NCBI GenBank assembly: GCA_002403855.1
Contig: DHIO01000026.1
Location: 122,606-158,385 of the forward strand
Direction: 5' to 3'
Length of the DNA stretch: 35,780 nt
Origin: Acidimicrobiia bacterium UBA4744
GTDB taxonomy: Bacteria; Actinomycetota; Acidimicrobiia; Spongiisociales; UBA4744
The notes beneath the pieces were generated by a model. It ran no database searches, was not told the DNA's origin, and saw nothing but the letters and a program-made list of their open reading frames with translations. Below, in pieces: positions 1 through 7,290 of this stretch (position 1 is the first letter of the stretch; each line of letters opens with the position of its first letter). Position numbers and translations under genes: made by a program.

Positions 1-959
1 ACGGGCAGTACCTGTGCAGCGAACGCCTCATTGACCTCGACGATGTCGATATCCCCTATCTTCATGCCGGCTTGGGCCAGCACCCTCCTCACCGCCTCTA
101 TCGGACCAATTCCCATGACTTCCGGCGCAAGTGCCGATACCGATGAGGCAATGATCCGTGCCAGGGGGCGGATTCCGAGTTCGGTGGCCCGCTGGTCCGA
201 CATCACGATCACTGCCGCCGCGCCGTCGTTGAGCGGACAAGCATTACCCGCAGTAACCGTGCCATCCGGTTTGAAAGCGGGCGGCAGTGTCGCCAGCTTG
301 TCGAGAGTTGTTCCCGGCCGGGGCCCGTCGTCTCTGACGACCGTGCTTCCATCATCGAGCGGATAGGGGATGATCTCTCGCTCGAAGAAGCCGTCGGTCT
401 GCGCTCGGACCGCTCGATCCTGGGACAACTTGGCAAACTCGTCCATTCGTGCTCGCCCCACGCCGAACCTGGCCGCTACGTTCTCGGCGGTAATCCCCAT
501 GGGTATGTACACGTGGTTGATGAAGTCGTTGAGGCTTTCGTCCATGAAGCGAGGGTTGAAATCATCGGGTTCGAGACCCTTGCCCATTGTGCGGGTCACG
601 CTCTCCACTCCAGCGGCCACAAAGACGTCGCCCTCCCCCGCCTTTATGGCGTGGAACGCCATGCGAATGGTTTGCAGCGAAGACGCGCAGAAGCGGTTGA
701 CTGTGGTGCCGGGAACGGTATCCGGCAGGCCCGCCAGGAGGGCCGCGTTGCGGCCGATGTTGTATCCCTGCTCATGGTGGGTGAAGCCGCACCCCACCAT
801 GACGTCGTCAACATTGCCCGGATCGATCTCCGGAACTTTGTCGAGCACCGACTTGATGACCAGACCGGCCATATCGTCCGGACGAACGTCGATCAAGGAC
901 CCCTTGTACGCCCGCCCGATCGGAGTGCGGCCGGCTGCCACAATCACGGCTTCGGCCAC
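1..959 (-). CDS. Thiolase (acetyl-CoA C-acyltransferase), 3' end beyond window
   Basis: This is a thiolase-family enzyme, which forms or cleaves the C-C bond of acyl-CoA/3-ketoacyl-CoA in fatty-acid oxidation or related pathways in the cytoplasm. The 319 visible residues include the N-terminal VAEAVIVAAGRTPIGR, the nucleophilic cysteine in NRFCASS (Cys91) and, just before the edge, VNEAFAAQ with the conserved NEAF motif. The C-terminal GH and CxG active-site loops (about 70 residues) lie outside the window. The start is a GTG preceded by AGGAGG at a normal distance, which fixes the N-terminus. The response-regulator gene ends 79 bp upstream on the same strand. The sequence does not decide between degradative (FadA-like) and biosynthetic (AtoB/PhaA-like) roles. 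The family call is secure. Confidence 0.93.
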   Translation of the reverse strand, partial: MAEAVIVAAGRTPIGRAYKGSLIDVRPDDMAGLVIKSVLDKVPEIDPGNVDDVMVGCGFTHHEQGYNIGRNAALLAGLPDTVPGTTVNRFCASSLQTIRMAFHAIKAGEGDVFVAAGVESVTRTMGKGLEPDDFNPRFMDESLNDFINHVYIPMGITAENVAARFGVGRARMDEFAKLSQDRAVRAQTDGFFEREIIPYPLDDGSTVVRDDGPRPGTTLDKLATLPPAFKPDGTVTAGNACPLNDGAAAVIVMSDQRATELGIRPLARIIASSVSALAPEVMGIGPIEAVRRVLAQAGMKIGDIDIVEVNEAFAAQVLP

Positions 960-1038
960 GGTTGCCTCCTCCGCAGACTATGAAGCGAAGGCTACCCGTC
1001 GGGAAGCATTCATCCGGAGCACCAACGTCCGGTTTCCC

Positions 1039-1452
1039 TCAGCGGGTTGGGTTGCCGTTCCGCTGGGCGAGAGTCTCGCGCCGCTGTTGGATCAAAGCGC
1101 GAACCACTTGCCGCAGATCGTCGGGTTGGAACGGCTTCGTCATGAAGACGTCGGCCCCGCCATCGGCCGCCTTCATCAGATTCTCGTCTCCAACGTGGGC
1201 GGTCAGCACCAGTACCGGAATCGCCATCGTTTGGGGGTCACTGCGGAGTCGGTCGAGTACCTGCCAACCGTCGAGCTTCGGCAGCGCAATGTCAAGAACG
1301 ATCAACTCGATGACCTCGTCATGGGCTGCCGCCAGCCCCGAGTTGCCATCTGCCCTGATCAAGGTCTCGTAGCCGAGCGGACGAAGCGTCACCTCCATCA
1401 AACGAGAGTTGGACGGCTCGTCTTCGATCAGCAGGATCTTCCCAGGATTCAT
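1039..1452 (-). CDS. Receiver-only response regulator
   Basis: A single CheY-like receiver domain of 137 residues with no output domain. The acidic pocket is Glu10-Asp11-Glu12, the likely phospho-acceptor is Asp54 (VLDIALPKLDGW), the switch threonine is Thr84 (VLTAH) and the conserved lysine is Lys106 (TKPFQPDDL). All residues needed for phosphorylation are present, so it should be a functional phosphorelay protein acting by protein contact. No SD is visible before the ATG. No histidine kinase is adjacent; the only kinase here lies about 30 kb away, and pairing them would be guesswork. It lies upstream of the thiolase gene on the same strand and may be co-transcribed with it. Confidence 0.9.
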   Translation of the reverse strand: MNPGKILLIEDEPSNSRLMEVTLRPLGYETLIRADGNSGLAAAHDEVIELIVLDIALPKLDGWQVLDRLRSDPQTMAIPVLVLTAHVGDENLMKAADGGADVFMTKPFQPDDLRQVVRALIQQRRETLAQRNGNPTR

Positions 1453-1741
1453 AGATACGGCATCGGCATTTGCAGCGGCGAGCTTGACCCAGATCTCAGT
1501 GAACTTCCTCGAGGATGAGGCGAAGCTCGTCGCGGAGCGACTCCCGCCGACCCGGAGCGCGGAGGATCAGTGACGACGAGGCCCGGGGCGCGGTTGGCGT
1601 GGACTTCCCAGACCGAATCGGTATCGAGGCGGTCCGAGGTTGAGGCAGACGACCGAATCGGTCCAGCCGAGCCAAGCGGTTACCATTGCGTCTTCAGGGG
1701 GCTTGCCCCAACAGGTCACCAGCACCTGAGGAGGTGTCTTC

Positions 1742-2746
1742 ATGAAAGTAGCCATCAATGGCTTCGGTCGCATCGGGCGAGCCGTGTACCGGATCATTGC
1801 CGAACAGCCTGATTCGGGTATTGAGATCGTGGCGGTCAACGACTTGACCGACGACGACACTCTCGCCCATCTGCTGAAGTACGACACGGTCTTCGGTAGG
1901 TTCCCCGGTGAGGTTCTGCTCGGTGATGGAGTTATGAGTGCCGGCGGACACACAGTCAAGATGTTCGAGGAACGCGACCCGGCCAATCTGCCCTGGTCGG
2001 AGTTGGGCGTCGACGTGGTCGTCGAGTCCACTGGTGTGTTTCGGACCCGCGAAGCTCTCAACAAGCACCTCGATGCGGGGGCAAAGCGGGTTGTGTTGAC
2101 GGTACCGGCCAAGGACCCCGTAGACGCCACGGTGGTGCTGGGGGTCAACGATTCCGACCTCACGGCCGACGCCAAGTTGGTCTCGAACGCCTCCTGCACG
2201 ACGAACTGCCTGGCTCCGGTCGCCAAAGTGCTCGATGATGCTTTCGGTATAACGAGCGGCATCATGACGACCGTTCACGCCTACACCAACGATCAGCGAG
2301 TAGCGGATACTCCGCACAGCGACCTGCGGCGGGCGCGCCACGCAGCAGAGAACATCATTCCGACGAGCACCGGCGCGGCCAAGGCCATCGGTCAAGTGTT
2401 GCCGTCGCTGGACGGCAAGCTCGACGGGATGGCCATGAGGGTGCCCGTGCCGGACGGGTCGATCGTCGACCTGGTCGTCGAGGTGTCGCGTGACGTCACT
2501 GCCGATGAGGTGAATGCAGCCATGAAGGCTGCCGCCGAAGGCGAGTTGAACGGGATCCTCGAATACACGGATGAACCGATCGTGTCTTCGGATATCGTCG
2601 GAAACCCCGCTTCCAGTATCTTCGACTCGGGTCTCACCAAGGTCATCAACGGCAACCTGGTGAAGGTCGTTTCCTGGTACGACAACGAATGGGGGTACTC
2701 CCACCGAGTGGTCGATCTCCTCAAGGAAATGGCCGGCCAGATGTAG
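1742..2746 (+). CDS. gap: Glyceraldehyde-3-phosphate dehydrogenase
   Basis: GAPDH catalyses phosphorylating oxidation of glyceraldehyde 3-phosphate to 1,3-bisphosphoglycerate, in glycolysis or its reverse in gluconeogenesis. At 334 residues it has the usual family length. NGFGRIGR (6-13) is the dinucleotide-binding loop. NDL at 33-35 carries the aspartate typical of NAD preference. SNASCTTNCLAP holds catalytic Cys152, and the base is His179 in TTVHAYTNDQ. The phosphate-site motif PTSTGAAKA and the C-terminal SWYDNEWGYS motif are intact. AGGAGG lies 8 nt before the ATG. The gene stands alone: the pgk and tpiA genes that often follow gap are absent, and a lipoprotein gene comes next. NAD versus NADP use is inferred from one residue. 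Confidence 0.97.
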   Translation: MKVAINGFGRIGRAVYRIIAEQPDSGIEIVAVNDLTDDDTLAHLLKYDTVFGRFPGEVLLGDGVMSAGGHTVKMFEERDPANLPWSELGVDVVVESTGVFRTREALNKHLDAGAKRVVLTVPAKDPVDATVVLGVNDSDLTADAKLVSNASCTTNCLAPVAKVLDDAFGITSGIMTTVHAYTNDQRVADTPHSDLRRARHAAENIIPTSTGAAKAIGQVLPSLDGKLDGMAMRVPVPDGSIVDLVVEVSRDVTADEVNAAMKAAAEGELNGILEYTDEPIVSSDIVGNPASSIFDSGLTKVINGNLVKVVSWYDNEWGYSHRVVDLLKEMAGQM

Positions 2747-2785
2747 CCCCCAACAACCTGAAACGGTCGAGCGGCGAATCGAAAC

Positions 2786-2801
2786 AGCGGGTCGTCCCGC
2801 T
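2786..2801 (+). terminator. Hairpin between gap and the lipoprotein gene
   Basis: A perfect 6-bp stem (AGCGGG/CCCGCT) with a TCGT loop lies 40 bp after the gap stop codon. It has no clear U-tract, so it is at best a weak or factor-assisted terminator. Its last base is also the first base of the TACGCT element proposed as the promoter of the next gene. Confidence 0.35.
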
Positions 2802-2806
2802 ACGCT
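2801..2806 (+). promoter_or_regulatory. Candidate -10 element (TACGCT) for a leaderless lipoprotein mRNA
   Basis: TACGCT ends 7 nt before the ATG at 2814. There is no SD in between and no convincing -35 hexamer. This spacing puts transcription start at or next to the start codon. The same layout occurs at several other genes in the window. Confidence 0.45.
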
Positions 2807-2813
2807 TCTCCCG

Positions 2814-3695
2814 ATGAAGTTTCGAGGCATTCGACCGGTCTTGGCGGTGTCTATTGCTCTCGCGTCGTGTGCGTCGCCGGGTTCGACCACCTCTTCGATC
2901 CCGCCTTCCACAACCAGCACGACTGCCGCTCCCACCACGACGTCGCGGCCGGATCTCCCCCCATGCCTGGCGGGAGGCCAGAGCTTCGTGGCTGATGGTG
3001 CACTTGCCAGTGGCCTGCTGGACGGAGAGGACGGGGATGCCGAGTTGGTGTCGGGTTTGCGCTGGAATGCCTACGAGGGATGCGAACGTCTCGTTGTGGA
3101 ACTGACTACGGCCGGTGGAGCCCCGGCCACCGAACCCGGCGGCGTGCGTGCCGAACTCCTCCGCGAAATGGGCATAGTCCGGTTGCAGCTCGACGATCTC
3201 GTCACGTCGACGGCCATCGCGGATCGCGTCGTGGAGCGCCGGTTGGTCGACCGCGTCTACGTCGTGCGGTCACTCGACGGGGGTCTTTTCGTCGATATCC
3301 ACCTCGGTTCGGCCGTCCTCGCCCGTGCTTCCGTGAACCGATCGCCGGCCGAGGTCATCGTCGATTTGCAGGCGGGCGGACCGGACCTGGAAACCCGGCC
3401 GATCATCACCGACAGCACGGTCGTCGTCTCCCCGACCGGAAAGAAGGGCGACTACCCGTTGGTCGTCGAGGGCTACGCCCGCACGTTCGAAGCCACCGTC
3501 GTTCTACGCATGCGACAAGGGAACCGGTTGGACGTCGAAACGGTGACCTCGGCAGCCGATTATCTGGTCACCTGGGGTGAGTATCAATTCGAGATCCCAC
3601 AGGGACCCAACGGAAACGTCGAGGTCTTCGTGGGAGAAGACTCGGCTCAGGACGGGCAGGAAAGCGGCGCGTACTTCAATCTGGTGATGGGTTGA
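2814..3695 (+). CDS. Lipoprotein with AMIN-like and Gmad2-like domains
   Basis: A predicted secreted lipoprotein of 293 residues and unknown exact role. The signal peptide (1-18) ends in the lipobox LASC, with Cys19 as lipidation site. A Ser/Thr/Pro-rich linker (about 20-48) should span the cell wall. Residues about 50-190 look like the AMIN-like beta-rich domain found in actinobacterial lipoproteins (WNAYEGCERLVVEL, then FVDIHLGSA). Residues about 195-293 resemble the Gmad2 immunoglobulin-like domain (TVVVSPTGKKGDYPLVVEGYA, FEATVVLRM, and the final DGQESGAYFNLVMG). Both domains are known from cell-surface and envelope proteins, so extracellular binding is the best guess. The domain calls are made by eye from pattern, not from a profile search. 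The last 20 bp overlap the 3' end of the convergent rimM gene. Confidence 0.75.
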   Translation: MKFRGIRPVLAVSIALASCASPGSTTSSIPPSTTSTTAAPTTTSRPDLPPCLAGGQSFVADGALASGLLDGEDGDAELVSGLRWNAYEGCERLVVELTTAGGAPATEPGGVRAELLREMGIVRLQLDDLVTSTAIADRVVERRLVDRVYVVRSLDGGLFVDIHLGSAVLARASVNRSPAEVIVDLQAGGPDLETRPIITDSTVVVSPTGKKGDYPLVVEGYARTFEATVVLRMRQGNRLDVETVTSAADYLVTWGEYQFEIPQGPNGNVEVFVGEDSAQDGQESGAYFNLVMG

Positions 3696-4194
3696 ACAGG
3701 CCCTCGATGGGATGGATGACGACGAGACCCTCAGCACGTCGGACTTCGGGCACCAGTTCACGAACGAAAGGCACAGACGTCTCCCGCCCATCTGCGGTGC
3801 GCACCACGAGCCTGTCTTGAGGGCCACTCGTCTCGACGGCCGACACGGCTCCGATCGGTCGACCATCCGGATCCTGAACCGCCAACCCGACCAGTTCATC
3901 GGGCCAGAACTCGTCTTTGTCCAACGGTCTACGCTCGGCTGTCGCGATAGTCAGGTCAACACCGCCCAGGGACTCGGCATCGGTACGGTTGCTGATTCCC
4001 ACAAAGACCACCATGAGCTTGTCCTGGCGGTATCGACTCGAGCGCACTTCGAGGCGGCGAGGAGGATGCTCATCGGTCAGAAAGACCGCCCCCGGCCGGT
4101 AACGCTCGGGAGCGTCACTATCGGAGAGGACGTAGAGCTCGCCATGCAAGCCGTGGGGCCGACCGATTCGGCCGACGGTGACCCGTTCCTCCAT
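3676..4194 (-). CDS. rimM: 16S rRNA processing protein RimM
   Basis: RimM assists maturation of the 30S head and binds ribosomal protein uS19. The 172-residue product has the N-terminal RimM barrel beginning VGRIGRPHGLHGELYV and a C-terminal PRC barrel (LVGLAVQDPDGRPIGAVSAV, VPFVRELVPEV, ending HPIEGLF). I start it at the ATG at 4194, four bases beyond the khpA stop codon, because the family begins with this motif. A longer in-frame start at 4278 would lie inside khpA. The order rpsP-khpA-rimM is conserved in actinobacteria and other bacteria. Its 3' end overlaps the convergent lipoprotein gene by 20 bp. Confidence 0.95.
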   Translation of the reverse strand: MEERVTVGRIGRPHGLHGELYVLSDSDAPERYRPGAVFLTDEHPPRRLEVRSSRYRQDKLMVVFVGISNRTDAESLGGVDLTIATAERRPLDKDEFWPDELVGLAVQDPDGRPIGAVSAVETSGPQDRLVVRTADGRETSVPFVRELVPEVRRAEGLVVIHPIEGLFNPSPD

Positions 4195-4198
4195 GGAG

Positions 4199-4450
4199 CT
4201 AGTCGATGAATTCGACTCCGGCGTGCAGACCTTCCTCATCGGCGGCAGCTTGGGCGACAGTGCGAATGGCTCGCGCAACGCGGCCGCGACGTCCGATGAC
4301 GCGTCCCATATCAGACTTAGCCGTGCGGACCTCCGCTACAACCTCTTCGGGACCCTCTTCAACCAGGGTCAGCTCAACATCCTCCGGACGGTCGACGATT
4401 TCGGTTACAACGTAGCGAACTACACGCTCGACGATTTCTCCTTGGCTCAC
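4199..4450 (-). CDS. khpA: KH-domain RNA-binding protein KhpA
   Basis: A small RNA-binding protein of 83 residues, essentially one KH domain. The GxxG RNA-contact loop is in GRVIGRRGRVAR (GRRG at 53-56). In other bacteria KhpA often pairs with KhpB/Jag and affects cell length and RNA metabolism. No khpB is visible here. The ATG overlaps the rpsP stop codon by 4 bp (ATGA), pointing to translational coupling. It is followed after 4 bp by rimM. Size, motif and position agree with the mycobacterial homologue Rv2908c. Confidence 0.93.
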   Translation of the reverse strand: MSQGEIVERVVRYVVTEIVDRPEDVELTLVEEGPEEVVAEVRTAKSDMGRVIGRRGRVARAIRTVAQAAADEEGLHAGVEFID

Positions 4451-4821
4451 GCGGACGACTCCTCGTTCTCGACGGCAACTTCGGCCGAAGCCTCTCGCTC
4501 CTCGTCGACCGACGCCACGTTGGGCTCCGCCCTCGAAGCAGGAATTGTGTGAATCTCACCTTTGGCGACCTTGAAACGCGACCAGGCGCCCGAAATCTCC
4601 AGGAGCTTCTGGACCGGGTCGGTGGGCTGTGCCCCCTTCTGCAACCAGTCAAGGGCCTTGTCGTTGTCGATCTCGACGACCGAAGGCTCCTGACGGGGGT
4701 CGTAGCGCCCGATCACTTCGATGAAGCGGCCGTCTCGCGGAGACCGGCCGTCGGCAACCACGACCCGATAGGTCGGCTGCTTCTTCTTTCCCATCCGCAT
4801 CAGGCGGATTTTGACCGCCAT
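4447..4821 (-). CDS. rpsP: 30S ribosomal protein bS16
   Basis: bS16 is a primary 30S assembly protein. The first 80 or so residues carry the family pattern (MAVKIRLMRMGKKKQPTYR, DGRSPRDGRFIEVIGRYDP, then ALDWLQKGAQPTDPVQKLL). The tail of about 40 residues is acidic and low-complexity (ASVDEEREASAEVAVENEE). Such extensions are common in actinobacterial bS16, and the total of 124 residues is longer than the roughly 80-residue minimal form. The start follows the ffh stop codon after only GGAG, within a purine-rich SD run. The 3' end overlaps khpA by 4 bp. Confidence 0.97.
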   Translation of the reverse strand: MAVKIRLMRMGKKKQPTYRVVVADGRSPRDGRFIEVIGRYDPRQEPSVVEIDNDKALDWLQKGAQPTDPVQKLLEISGAWSRFKVAKGEIHTIPASRAEPNVASVDEEREASAEVAVENEESSA

Positions 4822-4825
4822 CTCC

Positions 4826-6151
4826 TCACCTCTTCCTTCGTGGCACCGGAAGCCCGGGGATTCCGCGACCCTGCGCCACCATTTTCATCATTTTCTGAGT
4901 CTCGGCGAACTGCTTGAGCAAACCGTTGACCTCTTGTGGACTCGTCCCCGAACCCGTCGCGATCCGACGCTTTCGGCTCCCATCGATGATCTTGGGGTTC
5001 CGCCGTTCGGCCGGGGTCATCGATCTGATGATCGCTTCCACACGTCCCATGTCCCGGTCCGAAACCTCCACATTCTTGAGGATCGAACCGGCGCCGGGCA
5101 GCATAGCAACCAATTGGTCGAGTGGTCCCATCTTCTTCAGTTGCTGGAACTGGTCGAGGAAATCATCAAAGGTGAACGAGGCAGTGCGCAGCTTGTCTGC
5201 CATCTGTTCCGCCTCGGCCTCGTCCCAGGTAGTTTCCGCCTTTTCTATCAGTGTCAGCACGTCGCCCATGCCGAGGATGCGCGAGGCCATTCGTTCTGGA
5301 TAGAAGACCTCGAGATCATCGATCTTCTCACCAACACCGGCGAATTTGATCGGGCACCCCGTCACCTCGCGAACTGAGATGGCGGCTCCACCCCGGGCAT
5401 CACCATCGAGCTTGGAGAGCACGATCCCGGTGAGATCCGTGTACTCGAGAAAACCTTTGGCCACGTTGACGGCATCCTGTCCGGTCATAGCATCGACGAC
5501 CAGCAGTACCTCGTCCGGGTCGGCGATCTTCCGCACATCGGCGAGTTCCGTCATCAAAGCCTTGTCGATTTGCAGGCGCCCGGCCGTGTCGACGATTACC
5601 ACGTCTACGCCCATCCCTCGCGACTCTTTCATCGCCGTCCGAACCACTTTCGAAGCTTTCGACTTCCGGTCGACATACACCGGCACCCCGAGGCGTTGAC
5701 CGAGAGTCTCCAACTGATCGATGGCGGCCGGACGTTGAAGATCCGCTGCGACCAACAGGGGGTGCTTTCCCTGATGCTTGAGCCGGCCGGCCAGCTTGGC
5801 GGCTGAGGTCGTCTTACCCGACCCCTGCAAACCAACCATGAGGATCGTGAGCGGTGGCGCAGAGGCTGACGCCAGGCGGACTTCGGTCCCACCGAGCGTG
5901 CCGATCAATTCCTCATGGACGATCTTGATGACCTGCTGAGCCGGAGTCAGGCTCTTGGTGATCTCCGCGCCGACGGCCCGCTCCTTGATACGACCGAGCA
6001 GGTTGCGCGCCACACTGACGTTGACGTCGGCCTCCAGGAGAGCCAGCCGAACCTCACGCAATGTCGCTTCGACGTCGTTCTCGCTCAGCCGTCCTTTGCC
6101 TCTGAGGCGGGTGAAGACGTCGTTCAGTCTGCCGGAAAGGGATTCGAACAT
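4826..6151 (-). CDS. ffh: Signal recognition particle protein Ffh (SRP54)
   Basis: Ffh is the SRP GTPase that binds 4.5S RNA and signal sequences and docks with FtsY, whose gene is also in this window. The 441 residues comprise an N domain (1 to about 95), a G domain with P-loop GLQGSGKTT (107-115), DLQRPAA (138-144), DTAGR (188-192) and SKLDG (246-250, usually TKLDG), and a methionine-containing M domain from about 296. The RNA-binding helix-turn-helix includes RRIATGSGTSPQEVNGLL, and the end is basic (PRRKR). I chose the ATG at 6151 (MFESLSGRL) because the family starts there. There is no SD; TACACT lies 9 nt upstream. rpsP follows after 4 bp. Confidence 0.97.
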   Translation of the reverse strand: MFESLSGRLNDVFTRLRGKGRLSENDVEATLREVRLALLEADVNVSVARNLLGRIKERAVGAEITKSLTPAQQVIKIVHEELIGTLGGTEVRLASASAPPLTILMVGLQGSGKTTSAAKLAGRLKHQGKHPLLVAADLQRPAAIDQLETLGQRLGVPVYVDRKSKASKVVRTAMKESRGMGVDVVIVDTAGRLQIDKALMTELADVRKIADPDEVLLVVDAMTGQDAVNVAKGFLEYTDLTGIVLSKLDGDARGGAAISVREVTGCPIKFAGVGEKIDDLEVFYPERMASRILGMGDVLTLIEKAETTWDEAEAEQMADKLRTASFTFDDFLDQFQQLKKMGPLDQLVAMLPGAGSILKNVEVSDRDMGRVEAIIRSMTPAERRNPKIIDGSRKRRIATGSGTSPQEVNGLLKQFAETQKMMKMVAQGRGIPGLPVPRRKR

Positions 6152-6160
6152 GCGACTGCA

Positions 6161-6166
6161 AGTGTA
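6161..6166 (-). promoter_or_regulatory. Candidate -10 element (TACACT) for ffh
   Basis: On the minus strand TACACT lies 9 nt before the ffh ATG with no SD in between, so the mRNA would have a leader of at most a few bases. The 187-bp region between ffh and the divergent upp must hold promoters for both. No clear -35 hexamer is visible. Confidence 0.4.
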
Positions 6167-6338
6167 GGGGCGCCGGGAGCAATAGCCGACCCTTGCGGAG
6201 CTGCGAGCCGCCACCGAAGGGTAGATCCCCCCGCCGCATTCGAAGGACACCGCACCCCTGCCGCCTGAGATCTCGAAGATATCCACAGCTTCACCAGACG
6301 GTAGCCTGGGACGCGATCGCCGTTTCCAAGGAGCAGCC

Positions 6339-6962
6339 GTGAGTCTCACCGTCGTCGAGCACCCTCTCACGAAGCACTACCTAACCGCTCTACGGGACAA
6401 GAACACATCCACCGAACTCTTCCGCGAGACCACTCGTCGCCTTGCCTACACGCTCATCATGGAAGCAACCGGCGATATGGCGCTTCGAGAGATCCAGACC
6501 GAGACACCCCTCGAATCGACCACGGGTTACCAACTGCACCACGACTTGGTGGCGGTGGCCGTGTTGCGAGCCGGCCTCGGATTGCTCGACGCGGTCCTGG
6601 ATCTCCTCCCTCATGTCAAGGTCGGCTATGCGGGCGTTCAGCGTGACGAGGAGACCGCCCAACCCCAGGAGTACTACACGAAGTTCCCCAATCCTCTCAC
6701 GGACTGCCGGGTGATCATCCTCGAACCGATGCTCGCCACGGGAGGCTCGCTGTCGTGGGCAGCGGATCGAATCAAAGAACATGGAGCAGCCGATATCACC
6801 GCTCTGTGTGTGGTCGCCGCTCCGGCCGGGGTCGAGCGAATGGAAAGAGATCACCCAGACGTGAGGATCGTTGCGGCCGCTCTGGACGAAGGTCTCACTC
6901 CCGATTTCTTCATCAGACCGGGATTGGGCGACATGGGAGATCGGTTGTTCGGCACCCTCTAG
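6339..6962 (+). CDS. upp: Uracil phosphoribosyltransferase
   Basis: UPRT salvages uracil to UMP using PRPP. The 207-residue product has the family length. The PRPP loop is at 127-139 (IILEPMLATGGSL); the usual DPMLATG here reads EPMLATG, a conservative change. The uracil-binding tail FIRPGLGDMGDRLFGT is at 191-206. The start is GTG, chosen because AAGGAG lies just upstream at 6328-6333 and the protein then begins SLTVVEHPL, as expected for the family. It opens a plus-strand run with deoB, deoA and punA, consistent with nucleoside and base salvage. A possible -10 (TAGCCT) is at 6302-6307. Confidence 0.96.
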   Translation: MSLTVVEHPLTKHYLTALRDKNTSTELFRETTRRLAYTLIMEATGDMALREIQTETPLESTTGYQLHHDLVAVAVLRAGLGLLDAVLDLLPHVKVGYAGVQRDEETAQPQEYYTKFPNPLTDCRVIILEPMLATGGSLSWAADRIKEHGAADITALCVVAAPAGVERMERDHPDVRIVAAALDEGLTPDFFIRPGLGDMGDRLFGTL

Positions 6963-6978
6963 ATATGGAATCCAGCCA

Positions 6979-7248
6979 TTGACCCCCTTCCAAAGCTCGA
7001 TCCGGAAAGCGCTCGAGCAACTTGAACCCGGCGACGTGGTCACCTACGGGGAGATCGCTGCCCAAGCCGGATATCCGGGAACGGCTCGCGCCGTGGGAAA
7101 CTTCCTTCGCAATTCGTCGGATCTTCCGTGGTGGAGAGTCGTCACCTCCGGTGGCCGCCTGGTACCGGGCTCCGAACGTGAACAGGAGCGCCGGCTGCGG
7201 GCGGAAGGTGTGGAAGTGACAGATGGGCGGGTGGCGGACACGCGATGA
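6979..7248 (+). CDS. Alkyltransferase-like (ATL) DNA-binding protein
   Basis: An 89-residue protein equal to the C-terminal DNA-binding domain of O6-methylguanine methyltransferase, with no N-terminal domain. FQSSIRKALEQLEPGDVVTYGEIA begins the helix-turn-helix and ARAVG carries the arginine finger. The active-site PCHRV is replaced by PWWRV (residues about 52-56), so there is no cysteine acceptor and it cannot be an alkyltransferase. ATL proteins bind O6-alkylguanine and mark it for nucleotide excision repair. Known ATLs mostly read PWHRV or PWQRV; the second Trp here is unusual. The start is taken as TTG at 6979, 16 bp after upp. The nearby ATG at 6965 is out of frame and stops at once. Its location inside a nucleoside-salvage run is odd. 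Confidence 0.85.
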   Translation: MTPFQSSIRKALEQLEPGDVVTYGEIAAQAGYPGTARAVGNFLRNSSDLPWWRVVTSGGRLVPGSEREQERRLRAEGVEVTDGRVADTR

Positions 7249-7290
7249 GACATTCGAGACGGGCATACTTGAGGACTAGGAAGGTGATTC

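Noticed and set aside
1453..1741. Short coding-like frames in the gap before gap: plus strand 1499-1573 (VNFLEDEAKLVAERLPP...) and a minus-strand frame ending at 1496 (...SLRDELRLILEEVH)
   Set aside because: Each looks protein-like over a few dozen codons, but they are antisense to each other, lack a convincing start and SD, and are too short to decide. Otherwise this 289-bp gap shows only the gap SD and a weak TACCAT hexamer at 1681-1686.
1694..2938. A 414-codon open frame antisense to gap
   Set aside because: gap is unambiguous on the other strand; the antisense product has no recognisable pattern.
6152..6370. N-terminal extension of ffh by 73 codons
   Set aside because: The extra residues are Arg/Ser-rich noise covering the upp promoter and start; the family begins at MFESL.
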